Under the pieces are notes generated by a model. It was not told the DNA's origin, made no database searches, and saw only the letters and a program-made list of their open reading frames with translations. This document shows, one piece after another, positions 29,931 to 42,588 of a DNA stretch of 64,000 nt. Position 1 is the stretch's first letter; each line of letters opens with the position of its first letter. Source of the DNA: Apostichopus japonicus (Eukaryota > Echinodermata > Holothuroidea > Aspidochirotida > Stichopodidae); NCBI RefSeq assembly GCF_037975245.1, contig NC_092570.1, forward strand, positions 13,402,501 to 13,466,500. The letters run 5' to 3'. A program made the translations under genes and the position numbers.

Positions 29931-32860
29931 TTGGAGTTGGAACGTTTCCACGTTTTATTTTGGTTCACAAGTACACAAGATAAAGCTTGTTTCTGTTTTG
30001 AGTCATATCTTTATACGTATATTTTCTGGATTTTCATCTCATAACATGTTAATAATATCAAGGCATCGCGTCAAAAATAAACATTCTCTTTTTATTTTGA
30101 AGTAAACATTTTCGTCTTTCATAATTTTATTTCACATAACTCTTTTTAAAGTTACATCGATGTTCATTTTGATATAGATTATCTAAGCAGTAATAATTGG
30201 TTTTTTTCATGTCGATAACAATGAGGTCTTTGTGGTCTAAGGGTACCTTAGATTGTATACGCCTACTAGTAAAGGGTAAACATGAGATGGAAATAAGACC
30301 ATCAGCCCAATTTTTGTTTATGCAAAATAGGTTAAAATTATATCAAACACGTTACATGAAAGTAACCTTTATGTATTCGTCCAGATTCGTCCAGATTTGG
30401 AGAATTCATGAGTTCATCTTTTATTATTCCTGCAGAACAAACAAGTGTTCTTTTACTATCAAATGTCCCTTGGTTGATGTGGCACATAGCAATCCTTACA
30501 ACTCGCTTTGTGAAAACTAATGACTATTTTATTTCCTTTCCGAAATTGTAATTGTTTTTAGATCTACCGTATAGTTAACACACACACACACACAAAAATC
30601 GCAATTTGTCCTCAGTATTCTTAAAAGCATCTTGTAGATTGGTTTGTTTGTTTGTTTGTTCTCCTCCATTAATATTGATTCAAACTATTCTGAAGAAAGA
30701 CAGTGAAAGGTAATCAGTAATTAGTTCCAAATCTTAGCAAGTTTTTGCCAGAAGTTTTTCATATGTACTTTCCTGATGGATATTCTGATTCTTCTACTTG
30801 TCCATCACATACAGGAGTGTTAAAAGACAATTAAACATCTTAGTATGATATAATAACATTCCAAATAGCAGGAAAATGTTTCTTATTTGTTTGTTAATTT
30901 AAGAAATTGATGACCATTTTCGAAATTGCTAGCATATTAGGAGCCAATAATTATGACCTTTACTTCGATAAGTGAAAAAAAAAAGATTAATGCATTATGC
31001 AAGCTTCTTTAATGTAACGCACTATTTTTGTTATGTTTCCTGTTATGCAGCTATACTTCATTCTGGAAGAGTTAAAATAGATTGGGTCGGGACAAAATTA
31101 ATCAACGTGTCTCATTTCTATGCGTTTGAGCATTTTTTTTTTAATTTCAAAGGAGGATTTAATTTCAGGAGGAAAATTCTATTGATGTGTCAAAGTCGAT
31201 GAAGAAGAAAAAATGAGTACTAGTAATGTGATTTATAGCTATTCTGGTTCTCATGGTATTCATCTTTTTAAATATGGTGGAATGCTCCTTTAAGACCATT
31301 TTCAATAGCCGATGACGCAGTCTCCTAATAGCAGACGTACATGCAAAATGGAAAATATTTGTTTTAGAATATGACCTTACAGTGGTATTGCGAAATCCCC
31401 ATTGCGAAAAGATATCAAACACAAAATAGCTATGTCAATCGCTTACCGTGCCTGGGCGAGGAACCCATCTTTCTTGTACTGAGTTTTGTATATAGCATCT
31501 GAGGAAGTGACCTGATGTTTTCTGTGTTAGACTAAGTAGTCCAGTCACTTTAAATGAATGTCCCCCTCAGATACTTTTAAAGGATCTTTCTCACGAATTA
31601 AAAGTCGAATAATAGAGTACAACTGCCCTATTGAGGTCTATATATAACATATCAAAACTAGAAAAAAAAGTAGAGAAATTTGGACATTAATTCTTTTCCT
31701 TCTATTGCTTCGTTCCTCGATATAGAATTAGGCCGTGGTCAAACTATTGAACCTTTTTTTTTTGTAACGGGTAGCAGTAACGAGCACAACATGGAGAAAT
31801 TATCCCAAATCGACTAGAATACTGCTTTAAGATCAAGGTTTCATTGTCGTTGCTCACATGCATCGTGAACCTTATGTAAATATTTAATTGGGAAATATTG
31901 TGATTAAAACAGATTTCTATTATGTGGGTGGGTGGATGAGTGGGAATGTGTGTGAATTGGTGTTTGTAAGTGCATTGTCGCAGGAAGCTATCAAAATGTG
32001 AGGGGGGCAGAAAACCGGTGGGGTCTGTGAATGGTATTTCACCAGAAAGATTTTACTCTCGTAAATGCAACGGTAATTTAGACTTCATTAACTGATTGTG
32101 GACCAAACACCCTGGCAGCGGAGTGTTTTGCCTTTTCACATTATACCTTTGACCTTGAATTGGATAGGGATTCAAACGTTACGTAGGACGCATCAGTTGA
32201 AAAGTTCTACAGCCAAAATGAAAAAAAAAAAAAAAAAAAAAAGAACAAGAATCGAAAAGCAAAAGCAACAACAAATGGAACATCAGTAGAAACAACAAAT
32301 ACAACCTATAAAACAACAAGCGCCACAAACAAAAATCGGATAATTGACGTTTGGCGAGATGAAATTACTCTGCCAAATGACAAATATCTTAATGTTGACG
32401 TTTTGGGCGATTTGCATCTTGACAAAACGTTGACCGGTTTTGTCATGTTGGCGAGTTGTTGCATCTACCTCATCAAAACGTCAATATATATGTCCCTTCT
32501 ACGTTTCCGTACAATAAGTTGCATCCACATAACTAACATGAAGTTAACCCATCATGGAGTTCTTTGGTTACCGTGTATACAAGCCGAAGCGTCGCACACC
32601 TATGGTTGGCCGTGCGGGTCAAAAAGAAATCCCTTTACGTGGATTACCAATTTCCTTTACAAGTAACGATAACAGCCGATCAAAATCTCCAAAAAGAAGA
32701 ATCAATGGAGTTGCAGATCTCATCTCCTCCATGACGGACGGTAGTGACCCTTACCAAGCACATAAAGTACTATTTTAACATTTTCCCCATTATTCTATAC
32801 ATATCTTGTGGTTTTAGTGACCGTTTATGACTTACTGATTTTTGGAGGTATTTGACCTCT
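29931..32860. other. 3' flank of VWD copy 2, no gene seen
   Basis: Counterpart of 17701-20615. A 74-codon frame is shared by both units, but its three differences are all replacements, so it shows no sign of constraint (see rejected items). Confidence 0.6.
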
Positions 32861-33107
32861 GTCCTTAATCTATGAAGTCACGCACACGCGATTATACATG
32901 GTCAGGAACCTACCCACCAACTTTGAACTTGATCAAACTTACAGTGTAGCAGGATTTCTGTTCGCGACACGCTTTTTCGAACAATTTAGGCCATATTTGA
33001 CCGTGGACTTTAATTGACCTTTGTCCCGACCCTAAACATCTAGAATTATCCTGTTTAAAATTCGCCTCATCATTTCTACATATCGTGTAGTTTTAATGCT
33101 TTTTTCC

Positions 33108-33522
33108 CCTGCATGTTTACGGAGAGCCAAACGTTCCATAAATGTCGAAAAAGAAAGTGAAATGTCCAAGTTAATATATATATATATGTCCAATTCGATA
33201 TCAACATGTTACAATTCCATATGAACATGTCGAAATAAAATACCAATATGTCATTACGTCTATCAACATGTCAAATTCAACATCTGCATGTCGAAAACTT
33301 TTAACAGCATGCCACTACTACATTGGTAATGTCAACATTGCTTGCTAGATACAATATTGACGTCATGCTATAAGTTTGGCACATGGGCGCGCGCAATCGT
33401 TTCGTTAATGCCCAAAACTGTATATATATATGTCGAGATTTATATGAGAATGTTCAAAACTTGTGTCAGCATGTTGAGAGAAGGAAATAAAATATACAAG
33501 CCACAGGGATAACGTTGATGCC
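33108..33522 (-). repeat. Dispersed repeat B, inverted long copy
   Basis: Reverse complement of about 20995-21415, from TGCATGTTTACGGAGAGCC to GGGATAACGTTGATGCC. It sits upstream of block 33523-33860, which matches 20654-20990 in direct orientation, so order and orientation differ from the first flank. Confidence 0.8.
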
Positions 33523-34051
33523 GTGATTTAATCATGTGCAAAGACAAAAGGATAATTCCTGTAGTTTCATTGGACCCTTTATACATTGGAAAAACTAAGA
33601 TTTACTATCTACGACTTTTATCTGTACCGGGCCCCAGGCAACGGCCATAAAGGGCCCATGGTCAACACATGATTTGATTATGTTAACAAAAAGCAGGATT
33701 ATTCTTTTAGATGTGTTGGCCCTATTGGACATTGCGGTATCCAAAAATACCAACGACTTCATTTTTTAACTGTAACGGAGCCCCTGCAGCAACCTCAAAG
33801 GCCCAATTGCCCACACAGGAGTTAATCATGTGAAAATAGACAAAGAGCCCAAAAATTGCAAATCTAAAATTTACCTTTTTCACCTCTGACCTTTGAAATA
33901 TGACATCATCAATCACACAGGTTAGACTTTACATGGCCAGGCACCTACACACCAAGTTTGAACTTGATTGGATTTTATTGTCTTGGAGAAGTTCACGACA
34001 CACTTTTTTTTTTCGCTCACTCACACACATGCACCCACGCGCACACGCATC

Positions 34052-36042
34052 CACTGGCGGATCCAGGGCCTTTGTTTGGGAGGGGCCAAAGTGGCATTAG
34101 AGTGATATGGGGGAGGGGTGTAAGGGGAGGGGGCCCCCCTCGCCTTCGGAAAATTTTCTATTGCTGAATGCCCTCAGATGCAATTTGGTGCGACAAAAGT
34201 GTACAATGGTGATGTTAATTTACTTCTAAAAAAATTTTTCCCAGGTGTAATTTTCTAAAATATTTATAAAACAAAGTTGGGATCATCTTTCTCAAGAAAT
34301 TTTATTTCTCATAGGTTATAAATTTTTTACAACCAGCCTGTAACTGCAAAATTGTGTTAAACTGTAAATCCTCATGCTCATACATTTACATAGCTCCCAA
34401 CTCTTGAGAAGGCAAATGCTGGTCCATGCCACGAATCGCCGTCCTGGGGGACAGGCGCGGCGGAACGGAAAAATTATTGGGGGGGGGGCTAATGTATGGA
34501 GCGTACAAGAAAATTTTGGGTTTTTTCAAACCCCCAGATGGCCGGAAACGGCACTTCCCGAGTGTTTTATGCTGCGAATACCTAGCCCTAAAATATGGGT
34601 CTCAAGTCTGCAGATTGCACGTAAAAGTCTGTAAAAATATTGTAATTTTGTATATTCGATGGTGCTTTAAGAGAGTAGCTATTACTCGTAGTGTACTCGC
34701 AAAGACGTTTTTGAGTGTAGTAAGGGCAGTGGCGGAGCTTGGGGTATTGGTCAGGGGGGGGGGCAAGAATGGTCTGTAGGGGCGCTTTCAACACTATCTA
34801 AGCGGAGCGCCACCACAGGTTGGCGCGGAGCGTACAGAAAAATTTTGGATAAAGATACTCCCTAGATTGCAGGAAATGACCCTTTCCGGGCCTTGCTAAT
34901 TTGCAGATAAACGGAGAATAAATAGGTGTCGTCGCCATTTTGTCGGAAAATTACACCAACAGAATATGACAAATGTCAATAGGTATATGAGAGCGCAATA
35001 AAATAGTCAATAATCGCGAATAAGTAAAAAGTAGTGAAAAGCTGAAAAGGGCGCCAGCAGTCCATTTGAGTCCGTCCGGGGGGGGGGGGGGGGGCATCCG
35101 CCCCCTGACTGTGTATATATACGCTCCGCCGCTAAGTAAGGGGATGTTGGAGAACTGGCTGAAATGAGGCAAGTCATTGGCCTAAGACGAAGTTGTGTTA
35201 CGCTTACCGGTACTCACACTCACTGCTTCCACTTTTCACCGGGCGTGAAGACGCGGTTGGGGTGACAACAGATCGACAAGTATGCATTGAAAAATGGGCA
35301 GATGCACGTTTCGGAGCCTTGGTAAATATATGGGGGGCTTATCATGCATTTCCCCCTCAACTTTTTCATTGGGGGCTGAGCCCCCCAAGCCCCCCGGTTC
35401 CGCCGCCACTGCTGGGGGAGGGGTATAAGGGGAGGGGGTGTCCCCCTCCCCTTTTGAACTTTTTTGGAATCCTGGTGATGCCTACATGTAAAATGGTGGC
35501 ACTTAGAAAGGCTTTTGTCACCCAACATTTTCTGAGAAATATGCATTTTTTTGTGTGTAACATCAATAAATTGAATAGTAGGTGATAGTTCATTCTTTCT
35601 CGTGGCATGAAAATGTTCGCTGCTCGCCCCAATGAAAAGAATTATAGGCTAATTTGAGGTTCAAATGATGCTGTAAAGGAGGTTTTATACTCTATTATGC
35701 TAAATGCTAAAGAAATGATGGTTGCTAAGTCAAAATTTGATGCCAATTTTGTTTATGTATACTTGACAATTACAATGCGGTTTTTTCGGACGCTTGTGCG
35801 GGTCAGCGGGTTTGGGTGTTAGAATGCGGGTCTAATTCCCGCGAATTGCGGGTCAGTTGGGAGCTCTGCATTTAATTTTAAACCAGAAAACGAAAAGGTT
35901 AAGACTAGTCTACCACTGCTATTCCTCTCGATTTTTTTAATTTCCAATCATGTGATTTAGCGGATGTTCGGAAACACTTTTTGGCTCACCTTTGGGGGGC
36001 CATGGCCCCCCTTGGCCCCCCCCCCCCTTGGATCCGCCAGTG
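34052..36042. mobile_element. Composite hAT element, 2.0 kb, with TSD
   Basis: Ends CACTGGCGGATCCAGGG and CTTGGATCCGCCAGTG are inverted repeats. The 8-bp target duplication CACGCATC is at 34044-34051 and 36043-36050. The uninterrupted target is visible in the paralogous flank near 21600-21625. No intact transposase is evident. It contains a nested MITE (34727-35134) and a further G/C-rich MITE end near 35395-35412 (CCGCCGCCACTG). Confidence 0.88.
34727..35134. mobile_element. Nested hAT MITE, 408 bp, with TSD
   Basis: Same family as 5301-5669 in opposite orientation. Left end CAGTGGCGGAGC at 34727; right end TCCGCCGCTA (mutated from TCCGCCACTG) at 35134. Target duplication AGTAAGGG at 34719-34726 and 35135-35142. 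Contains a run of 16 G near 35080. Confidence 0.9.
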
Positions 36043-36125
36043 CACGCATCCACACACACAAATACAATAATCCTAACATTTTTGATGTGGGGTGAAGTAC
36101 AATATCTCATCGCCCTATGCATTAT

Positions 36126-37411
36126 AATCGCTCCATTGAGTTACACTTACTTTGATGCTTTGTAAGGCCTTTAGAATAATTAAGCATAGATAATAAGTTA
36201 GAATTCAACTGCCATATCCTATACCCACCTGCAGATGCATGGCTTAGACTATCATGTAAATTGAGCCAGAAACGTGGAACTAGGAACGTGTTTATAGAAT
36301 ACAATACCACTGCCCTCTCAGAGTAATCTCCCCCATTTAAATCAATATTTTCTTAAACTCGTTGCCCATGATATATTTTGCATTATTTTAGTCTTTGTCA
36401 CATTGACACATACAATCAAAAAGTCATCGCAGATTCATTATAGTTCTTTCAAATATTTTCTAAAATCGACAGAAAAATCTCGCCTTTATTGTTCCTTTTC
36501 CTTCTACATTTTCGGGGTGTATTCTCTTTCTTAAAGAGAAATAAATACAGTCAAACCAAGTGAAATAGATACACTAAAAATGAACCATCATGTTTTGAAA
36601 ACGACCAATGCTTTTGAGGCATTTTCTTTAGACATTTTTGACATGCAAAATTGAATGGACATTTCAATTTTTATAAGACAATTTTTATATATTCATGGAG
36701 AAATAATTTGGACGCGGGATTATGGTACTACCACGCGCTATTTCGATTTACTTCCATTGATTGCCCATAAGTTAAGGTGTATTTTCAGAGGATCTCGTTT
36801 CCATATCTTTTGCGGTCTCTCAACAAAAAATGTTAGTTAAAGTTGCTAAAACTCATATTTTCACCACAGCGTATAGGTTAAGACCCTTAACAATGTCGCG
36901 CATAATTAACGATTGCAAGCAAAGATATTTTACACAGCAATACAGACCATCGGTGAATTGATGAAATTGGCTGGAATCATTGAACGCATGCTCGGTTGGT
37001 TCAGGTTAAACATGTACTTGATTGGACAATAGACTACATCAAATCATTGTGGCGTATATATATACTAGCACCTTGCCGAAAAAAAGATATTTCAGAAAAC
37101 CAGAATATCAATAGTTATAACGCGGTGATTTTGTTTTTAAATTCTCTGGGGTGTATTACGCAAACAAAAGCTGGTTATTTTGATTTTATAGAAAGGTAAA
37201 CTTGTGACGGAAATGTATATGGATTTGTTATATCACGTACTATATTTTTGGTCCAAATGCTTTATATAGCTTAAACAGAAGTTTGTAGCAGGGACTCTCA
37301 ATAGGCGACCCTTGAGCCAAATCCGGCGATCCAAATACTAACGTTGGGACCAAAAATAAGCATAGGCACACGCAACAATATTCCACAATTCGTGTATGCG
37401 GGGGGCCCGTA
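36126..37411. other. Intergenic upstream of VWD copy 3, no exon found
   Basis: Searched for a signal-peptide exon ending in phase 1 for copy 3 and for a TATA/leader pair. GTGGCGTATATATATACTAG near 37050 is TATA-like, but no convincing exon follows. AT-rich, otherwise featureless. Confidence 0.45.
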
Positions 37412-37861
37412 TATGGCAAGCCATGTGGGACAAACACTGCATAATATATCCGCGTATAAATTCGAATATATACGCGTATTAATTCGAATATATACGCGTA
37501 TTAATTCGAATATACATGTGTTGTAGCCTACATGTGTAAAGTTTCGCTTTTTGAAGCGATCTCGCGAGCCCGCCAAAACATTTATCGTTGGTATATGTAC
37601 ACAGCAAGAGCGGAAATGTTTTTTTCGTGTATATTCTAATTAATCCGTGCATATATTGGATTTAATCCCCATATGTATTTTATTTAATACGTGTATATAT
37701 TCGAATTAATACGTGTATATATTCGAATTAATACGCGGATATATTTAAGCCATATGATTGGCTAATAATATATACACGTATATATTCCAATTAATACGCG
37801 TATAAATTCCAATTAATACGCGGATATATTATGCAGTGTTTGTCCCACATGGCTTGCCATA
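37412..37861. mobile_element. MITE, 450 bp, 46-bp perfect terminal inverted repeats
   Basis: Left end TATGGCAAGCCATGTGGGAC (37412) continues as an exact inverted copy of the right end for 46 bp, through GCATAATATATCCGCGTAT. The 6-bp target duplication CCCGTA flanks it (37406-37411, 37862-37867). Inside are arrays of ACGCGTATTAATTCGAATAT words facing each other, so much of the element is self-complementary. No coding capacity. Family not recognised. Confidence 0.9.
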
Positions 37862-38074
37862 CCCGTAGACCTCTGAATCACCCTATACGGCCTATACCCT
37901 GTATGTTGCTCAATGGAGATATCGTGTGGCACTTTAGTTCCTCTTTGGCTCATTGCCTAACCGATGTGTCTCTGAGTCTGGCAATCTTAGAAATTAGTTG
38001 AGAAAACAGAAGCTGCAGAAGACTATACACGCCACATGGTGTAGATCTTTAACAGATGCTTTTTTCTTCAAGTA

Positions 38075-38212
<138 letters not shown>

Positions 38213-38705
38213 GGTCAATCGTTTGAAAACCAGAATATTGATAATTAAAAACATTATTATTATAATTCAAATTTTATTTTTGTTGGGCAATGACATTAAA
38301 ATTCTGTGTCGGTGTGATTTATTAAGTGTAATAACTGAACAGATTATATATCTTCACACTTCCATTTCGGTTTTCGTTTGTAGACTTTTGTCTTCCAGGA
38401 AAAAAAAGAATAGTTTAGGCTTATTATTTAATATCTTATCTAAATTGAAGCTTAAAATCTCCAACAGTTATGTAATTATGCTAAATTCGGATTGACCAAA
38501 AGTTTAATCCGCAATAATTTAATTCGTTATATCTTTTAATTTTGTTCTTCTTTTTCAATTGATTATTTTGACAGGATCATCAGCATCATGTCCTGAAACA
38601 GAAACATATCCCGCATTGTCCTGTGATATAGGAGGTAGGAAATTGTAAAGAGATGATCTGTTAGTGCAGCAACTATCTTTATGCGGTAATAACCCTTCCC
38701 CATCC

Positions 38706-39062
38706 TCTGCACCCAATCACAGATGAGGGATCCCATCCTCTGCCCTCAATCACAGATGAGGGATCCCATCCTCTGCCCTCAATCACAGATGAGGGATCCC
38801 ATCCTCTGCCCCCAATCACAGATGAGGGATCCCATCCTCTGCCCCCAATCACAGATGAGGGATCCCATCCTCTGCACCCAATCACAGATGAGGGATCCCA
38901 TCCTCTGCCCCCAATCACAGATGAGGGATCCCATCCTCTGCACCCAATCACAGATGAGGGATCCCATCCTCTGCCCCCAATCACAGATGAGGGATCCCAT
39001 CCTCTGCCCCCAATCACAGATGAGGGATCCCATCCTCTGCCCCCAATCACAGATGAGGGATT
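38706..39062. repeat. 33-bp minisatellite, about 11 units
   Basis: Units CAGATGAGGGATCCCATCC plus TCTGCCCCCAATCA with A/C/T variants at one site. Because 33 is a multiple of 3, frames stay open on both strands (MRDPILCPQSQ), but it lies in intron 2 of copy 3. Confidence 0.95.
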
Positions 39063-39616
39063 TGTAACAAGAAGGAATACAGAGATCATGAAAGACATCA
39101 ACTTACATTTTATGTATAGCAAAGGCAATGAATTAACAAAAATCGGGCCAATGGGGGGGGGGGGGGAGGTGTGTGTGATATTTCAATAATGAAATATTTC
39201 CTATCCAGAAAACGTCTAATTTAAAATTTTGGTCATCTCATGTGGTTAAAGTTCTTTACTGGCATAAAACATGCTCATTATGTGCCATAACGAAAACTCA
39301 ATAGACGGACGTTGAAAATATATAGTAGGCCCTCACTGCCTAGATCTTTGCTAGATTCTTTTCACTTTTCCTCATTGCGTTTTCAAGTGGCCACTTTGAT
39401 TTGTTTAACAATGTTTTCGTTGGTGGAGGGGGGGGGGGGGTGATTGGACTGCGGGGAGAAATGTCCGATGCGATGTCAGCCCTCCTCTATATTCTGCCGG
39501 AAGTTACGTCACTGACTCATTGAATATTCATCGGTCATGCAATGCAAATTTTATTGATATTTTAAGTTCATCTTTATTCGACGATCTATTGATGGCAACG
39601 TGTTTATTTATAGGCC

Positions 39617-39894
39617 GTGGCTATTCTTACAACTAGTTGTATCAATTATTTATAAACTATTCTTACGACAAAGGCGAATTCAAGCGCAGTAAAGTAAATA
39701 AAGCAACTGCGCATGTAGTAGGGGTAACCCTTACCCTAACTTTAACCCTAAACCCCAATCCTAACCCTAACACTAACCCTAACCGGAAATTATTGTTACT
39801 CCTGGTCGTAAAAAATAGTTCTCCTGTCATAAAAATAGCAACTGCGCATGCGTAGTCGGAAATTATTCTTACAAACAGTCGTAAGAATAGCCAC
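39617..39894. mobile_element. TIR element enclosing telomere-like repeats
   Basis: GTGGCTATTCTTAC (39617) is exactly inverted at 39881-39894. A second internal inverted motif with CAACTGCGCATG lies on both sides. The centre (39721-39785) is a degenerate CCCTAA tract: AACCCTTACCCTAAC, AACCCCAATCCTAACCCTAA. No clear target duplication. Confidence 0.7.
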
Positions 39895-41159
39895 TTTGTT
39901 ATTTATATTCATAAACACCACGATAACGAGCACGATCAACGTTACGACTTTAAGGAATATCTTAGATGTATCAAACGTTTAAGAGATCTTTCGTTGGCTC
40001 AACTTAGGTTACCTACAAAAAAAAAGTTTTGGAAATTGCAAGCATTATCAGGTCAAAAACACATCCTCATAACACTTTGTAATTTGGTGATATTTTGTAT
40101 CTGGCAACAGCAAAGTGAATGGTGTCATAATGATAGACATGAACATATCAAATGTGTTTTTATTTTTTAAATAAATGTATTTTTAAATAATTCAAGGACT
40201 TATCCCACAATAAAAAAAAAAATTCTAATACAAAAAAGTTGCCTTCTCTTGAAATTGTAACTACAAAATATAGAGATTATTTTGTAAGTGTATCTGATAA
40301 CAACAGAATGAATGATGTCATCATGACAGCCACCGAGCTGCAAATGTCTTTTTTGTTTTAGAATATTTCAGGAACCAATCCACAGGGGGAAGTAAAATCT
40401 TATACAAACGCGTTACCTTCTCATGAAATTGTAACTATAGAGAACATTTACAGCTAAGCAAAACAATACAAATGTATCAATTTTCAAAGAGAAAAAAGAT
40501 CAAAAATAAGATCATAATAGACTAAATACAGCTTTTGAAGATGACAAGTAAGGCCCACTTTTGTGATCCCTTTCCTCAAGTAATGGAAGACTCAGTCGGT
40601 CTAAATAGATCACATCCAATCAATGAGATGATCCCGAGTTAGGAACCTGATAGAGGGATATATGGGTTTGCGGCAACTAACATTGTAGAATTCTTTTTTT
40701 TTTTCCTTTAAGAAACAAAGACAAAGTAAAATACCTATCCAATTTCATTACATTTTGTTGCATTTGTAGTTTGAAAGATTCATTTTGTATTGAACTACAC
40801 AGATCGAGCTACCTGGGGATGTTGCACGGTTTATGGCGACCCCCATTTTATCACCGTGGACCAACTTAAATATCGCTTTACAGGAACCTGTGAATATATC
40901 TTAGCACAATACTGTAAGAAAAATGATGGAGACTTTAGAATCACGGCTGATTTCAATCCAAGACCAGTAAACGCATCGCAAACCCTTGTGGCGTCGGCCA
41001 ATGTCACGCTCGATGGAAACGCCATCGTGTTAAACAAGACTGGTGCTTATGTGAACAACGATCCTGGAACGAACAGTACTGGCTCCAAAGATTTAGGGGA
41101 TGGTATACTAATCTGGATTGTCAGGGTTGGCCATCAAATCGTAAGTCAGTAGGTACTAA

Positions 41160-41189
41160 GACACAGACGCACACACACACATACGCACG

Positions 41190-41239
<50 letters not shown>

Positions 41240-41247
41240 TATATATG

Positions 41248-41317
<70 letters not shown>

Positions 41318-41349
41318 CGAAATTGTAGTGAGTTGGAAAATCCAGAACA

Positions 41350-41395
<46 letters not shown>

Positions 41396-41430
41396 CGTGT
41401 GTGTGTGTATGTGTCTGTGTGTGGAGGCGC

Positions 41431-41470
<40 letters not shown>

Positions 41471-41505
41471 TTATCTATTTATCTATCTATGTATCTAGCT
41501 AGCTA
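41160..41505. repeat. Compound microsatellite with SINE A tail
   Basis: (CA)n, (TA)n, a 36-bp fragment of the family A SINE tail (41317-41352, GAGTTGGAAAATCCAGAACA), more (TA)n, (GT)n and (CTAT)n. All in intron 3 of VWD copy 3. Confidence 0.93.
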
Positions 41506-42400
41506 GCAAGCTACCAACTACAAGGTAAACATTGTTTGTCAATTAAATGTAACAGGTTGGAAAAAAAAACAGAATGAAAAATCTTTTCGTTCTGCAAAAG
41601 GGTTGAGAAAAAAAAAACTCTTGAGGAAGGATTGTATTCCATTTTTTTGTTTATCCCAAAAGATACTTCGTGTTCAAGTAAATGAAGAGGACCAGCTGAG
41701 AGTAGCTTATGACCACAAATTTCATCGACTATCAATCTACTTCTTTGCCGACCACTTTTCCGGAAAGATTTGTGGCATGTGTGGTAACTAAGACAGCAAT
41801 GACCATGACACTGTAAGTGTTTGCAATAGCGCCACGCTTCCCAGGCTATGGGTCGCCAATTTTTACACTAAGTGGGACTAGAACAGGATCGTGGAAGAAA
41901 TGATTGGTAACAAATGTTTCCATGGGAATTAGCTATAACTGTTTGTCGCATTTGTTTACCGTCAATGTAGCAAAGGTAAATGTTGCACATTGTCTTTTAA
42001 TTGTAGAATTATACCACTGCAGGTCCCTTACATATCGCCTGGTTAATTGTAATACTACACTTGGGTTTACCACATGACCACGTGACATGATCTGAAATTA
42101 GATATACACTCCCCACGTGCGTAGTAGTTTGCTCAAGAAAGTAATACAAAACAACACATAAAAAAATACCGACGTTGATTACAATCCAACTAAAGGAAGT
42201 ACTTGTCATTATCGTGGCTAATGGTGTCCGTACCAATGATGTTAAAAAAAACAATAACAACGCTAAAAATGATTTTTATATGATAAAGCTGAGTCAAAGT
42301 ACCGAGAACGTCATCGTGAACTCACCACGATACTGTTATTTGGGTAGTAGAGCACCTCACGGACTGCAATAAAAGTTTTCTGTTACTCTCGATACTTTTT

Positions 42401-42588
42401 AAGAAAAAGTCGCCCAGGAAAGAACCTGGGCACGAAAACCAAACTACTGAACGACTGATCCGCTTCTAACCCCAGTCCCCTTGCATCGGGACTGTGACTG
42501 TGTGATCATCCTCAGGTGTGCATCACCATTCCCCTCGATAGGGAACAGATACTACACATGATCTTAGCCAAAAGGCCAAGAAGCGACT
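42401..42588 (-). ncRNA. U2 snRNA-headed RNA element with non-U2 3' half
   Basis: On the minus strand from 42588: TCGCTTCTTGGCCTTTTGGC, TAAGATCATGTGTAGTATC, TGTTC. This is the U2 snRNA 5' end, including the branch-point-pairing GTAGTA. After TGTTC the sequence departs from U2. It forms hairpins AGTCCC-GATGCAAG-GGGACT and GCCCAGG-TTCTTT-CCTGGGC, followed by GACTTTTT. Total length, about 188 nt, equals that of U2. A diverged relative is at 54345-54515. It may be a chimeric U2 retro-pseudogene, a U2-derived SINE or a variant RNA gene. No Sm site is convincing. Confidence 0.6.

Larger units (their letters stand above)
23782..32860 (+). repeat. Segmental duplication, unit 2 (9.1 kb)
   Basis: Counterpart of 11978-20615. 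The extra length comes largely from the SINE/(TA)n cluster at 28095-28700. The homology starts after the leader exon, so this unit was placed under a different promoter or acquired one. Confidence 0.95.

Noticed and set aside
34374-35172. Overlapping frames inside the hAT composite as possible transposase
   Set aside because: They cross element boundaries and poly-G runs and contain no DDE or BED-type motif that I can see.
37905-37955. ATGGAGATATCGTGTGGCAC as the missing first exon of VWD copy 3
   Set aside because: It encodes a hydrophobic stretch but hits TAA after 15 codons and has no phase-1 donor before the stop.
39721-39785. Chromosome end suggested by CCCTAA repeats
   Set aside because: The tract is short, degenerate and enclosed by inverted ends inside an intron.
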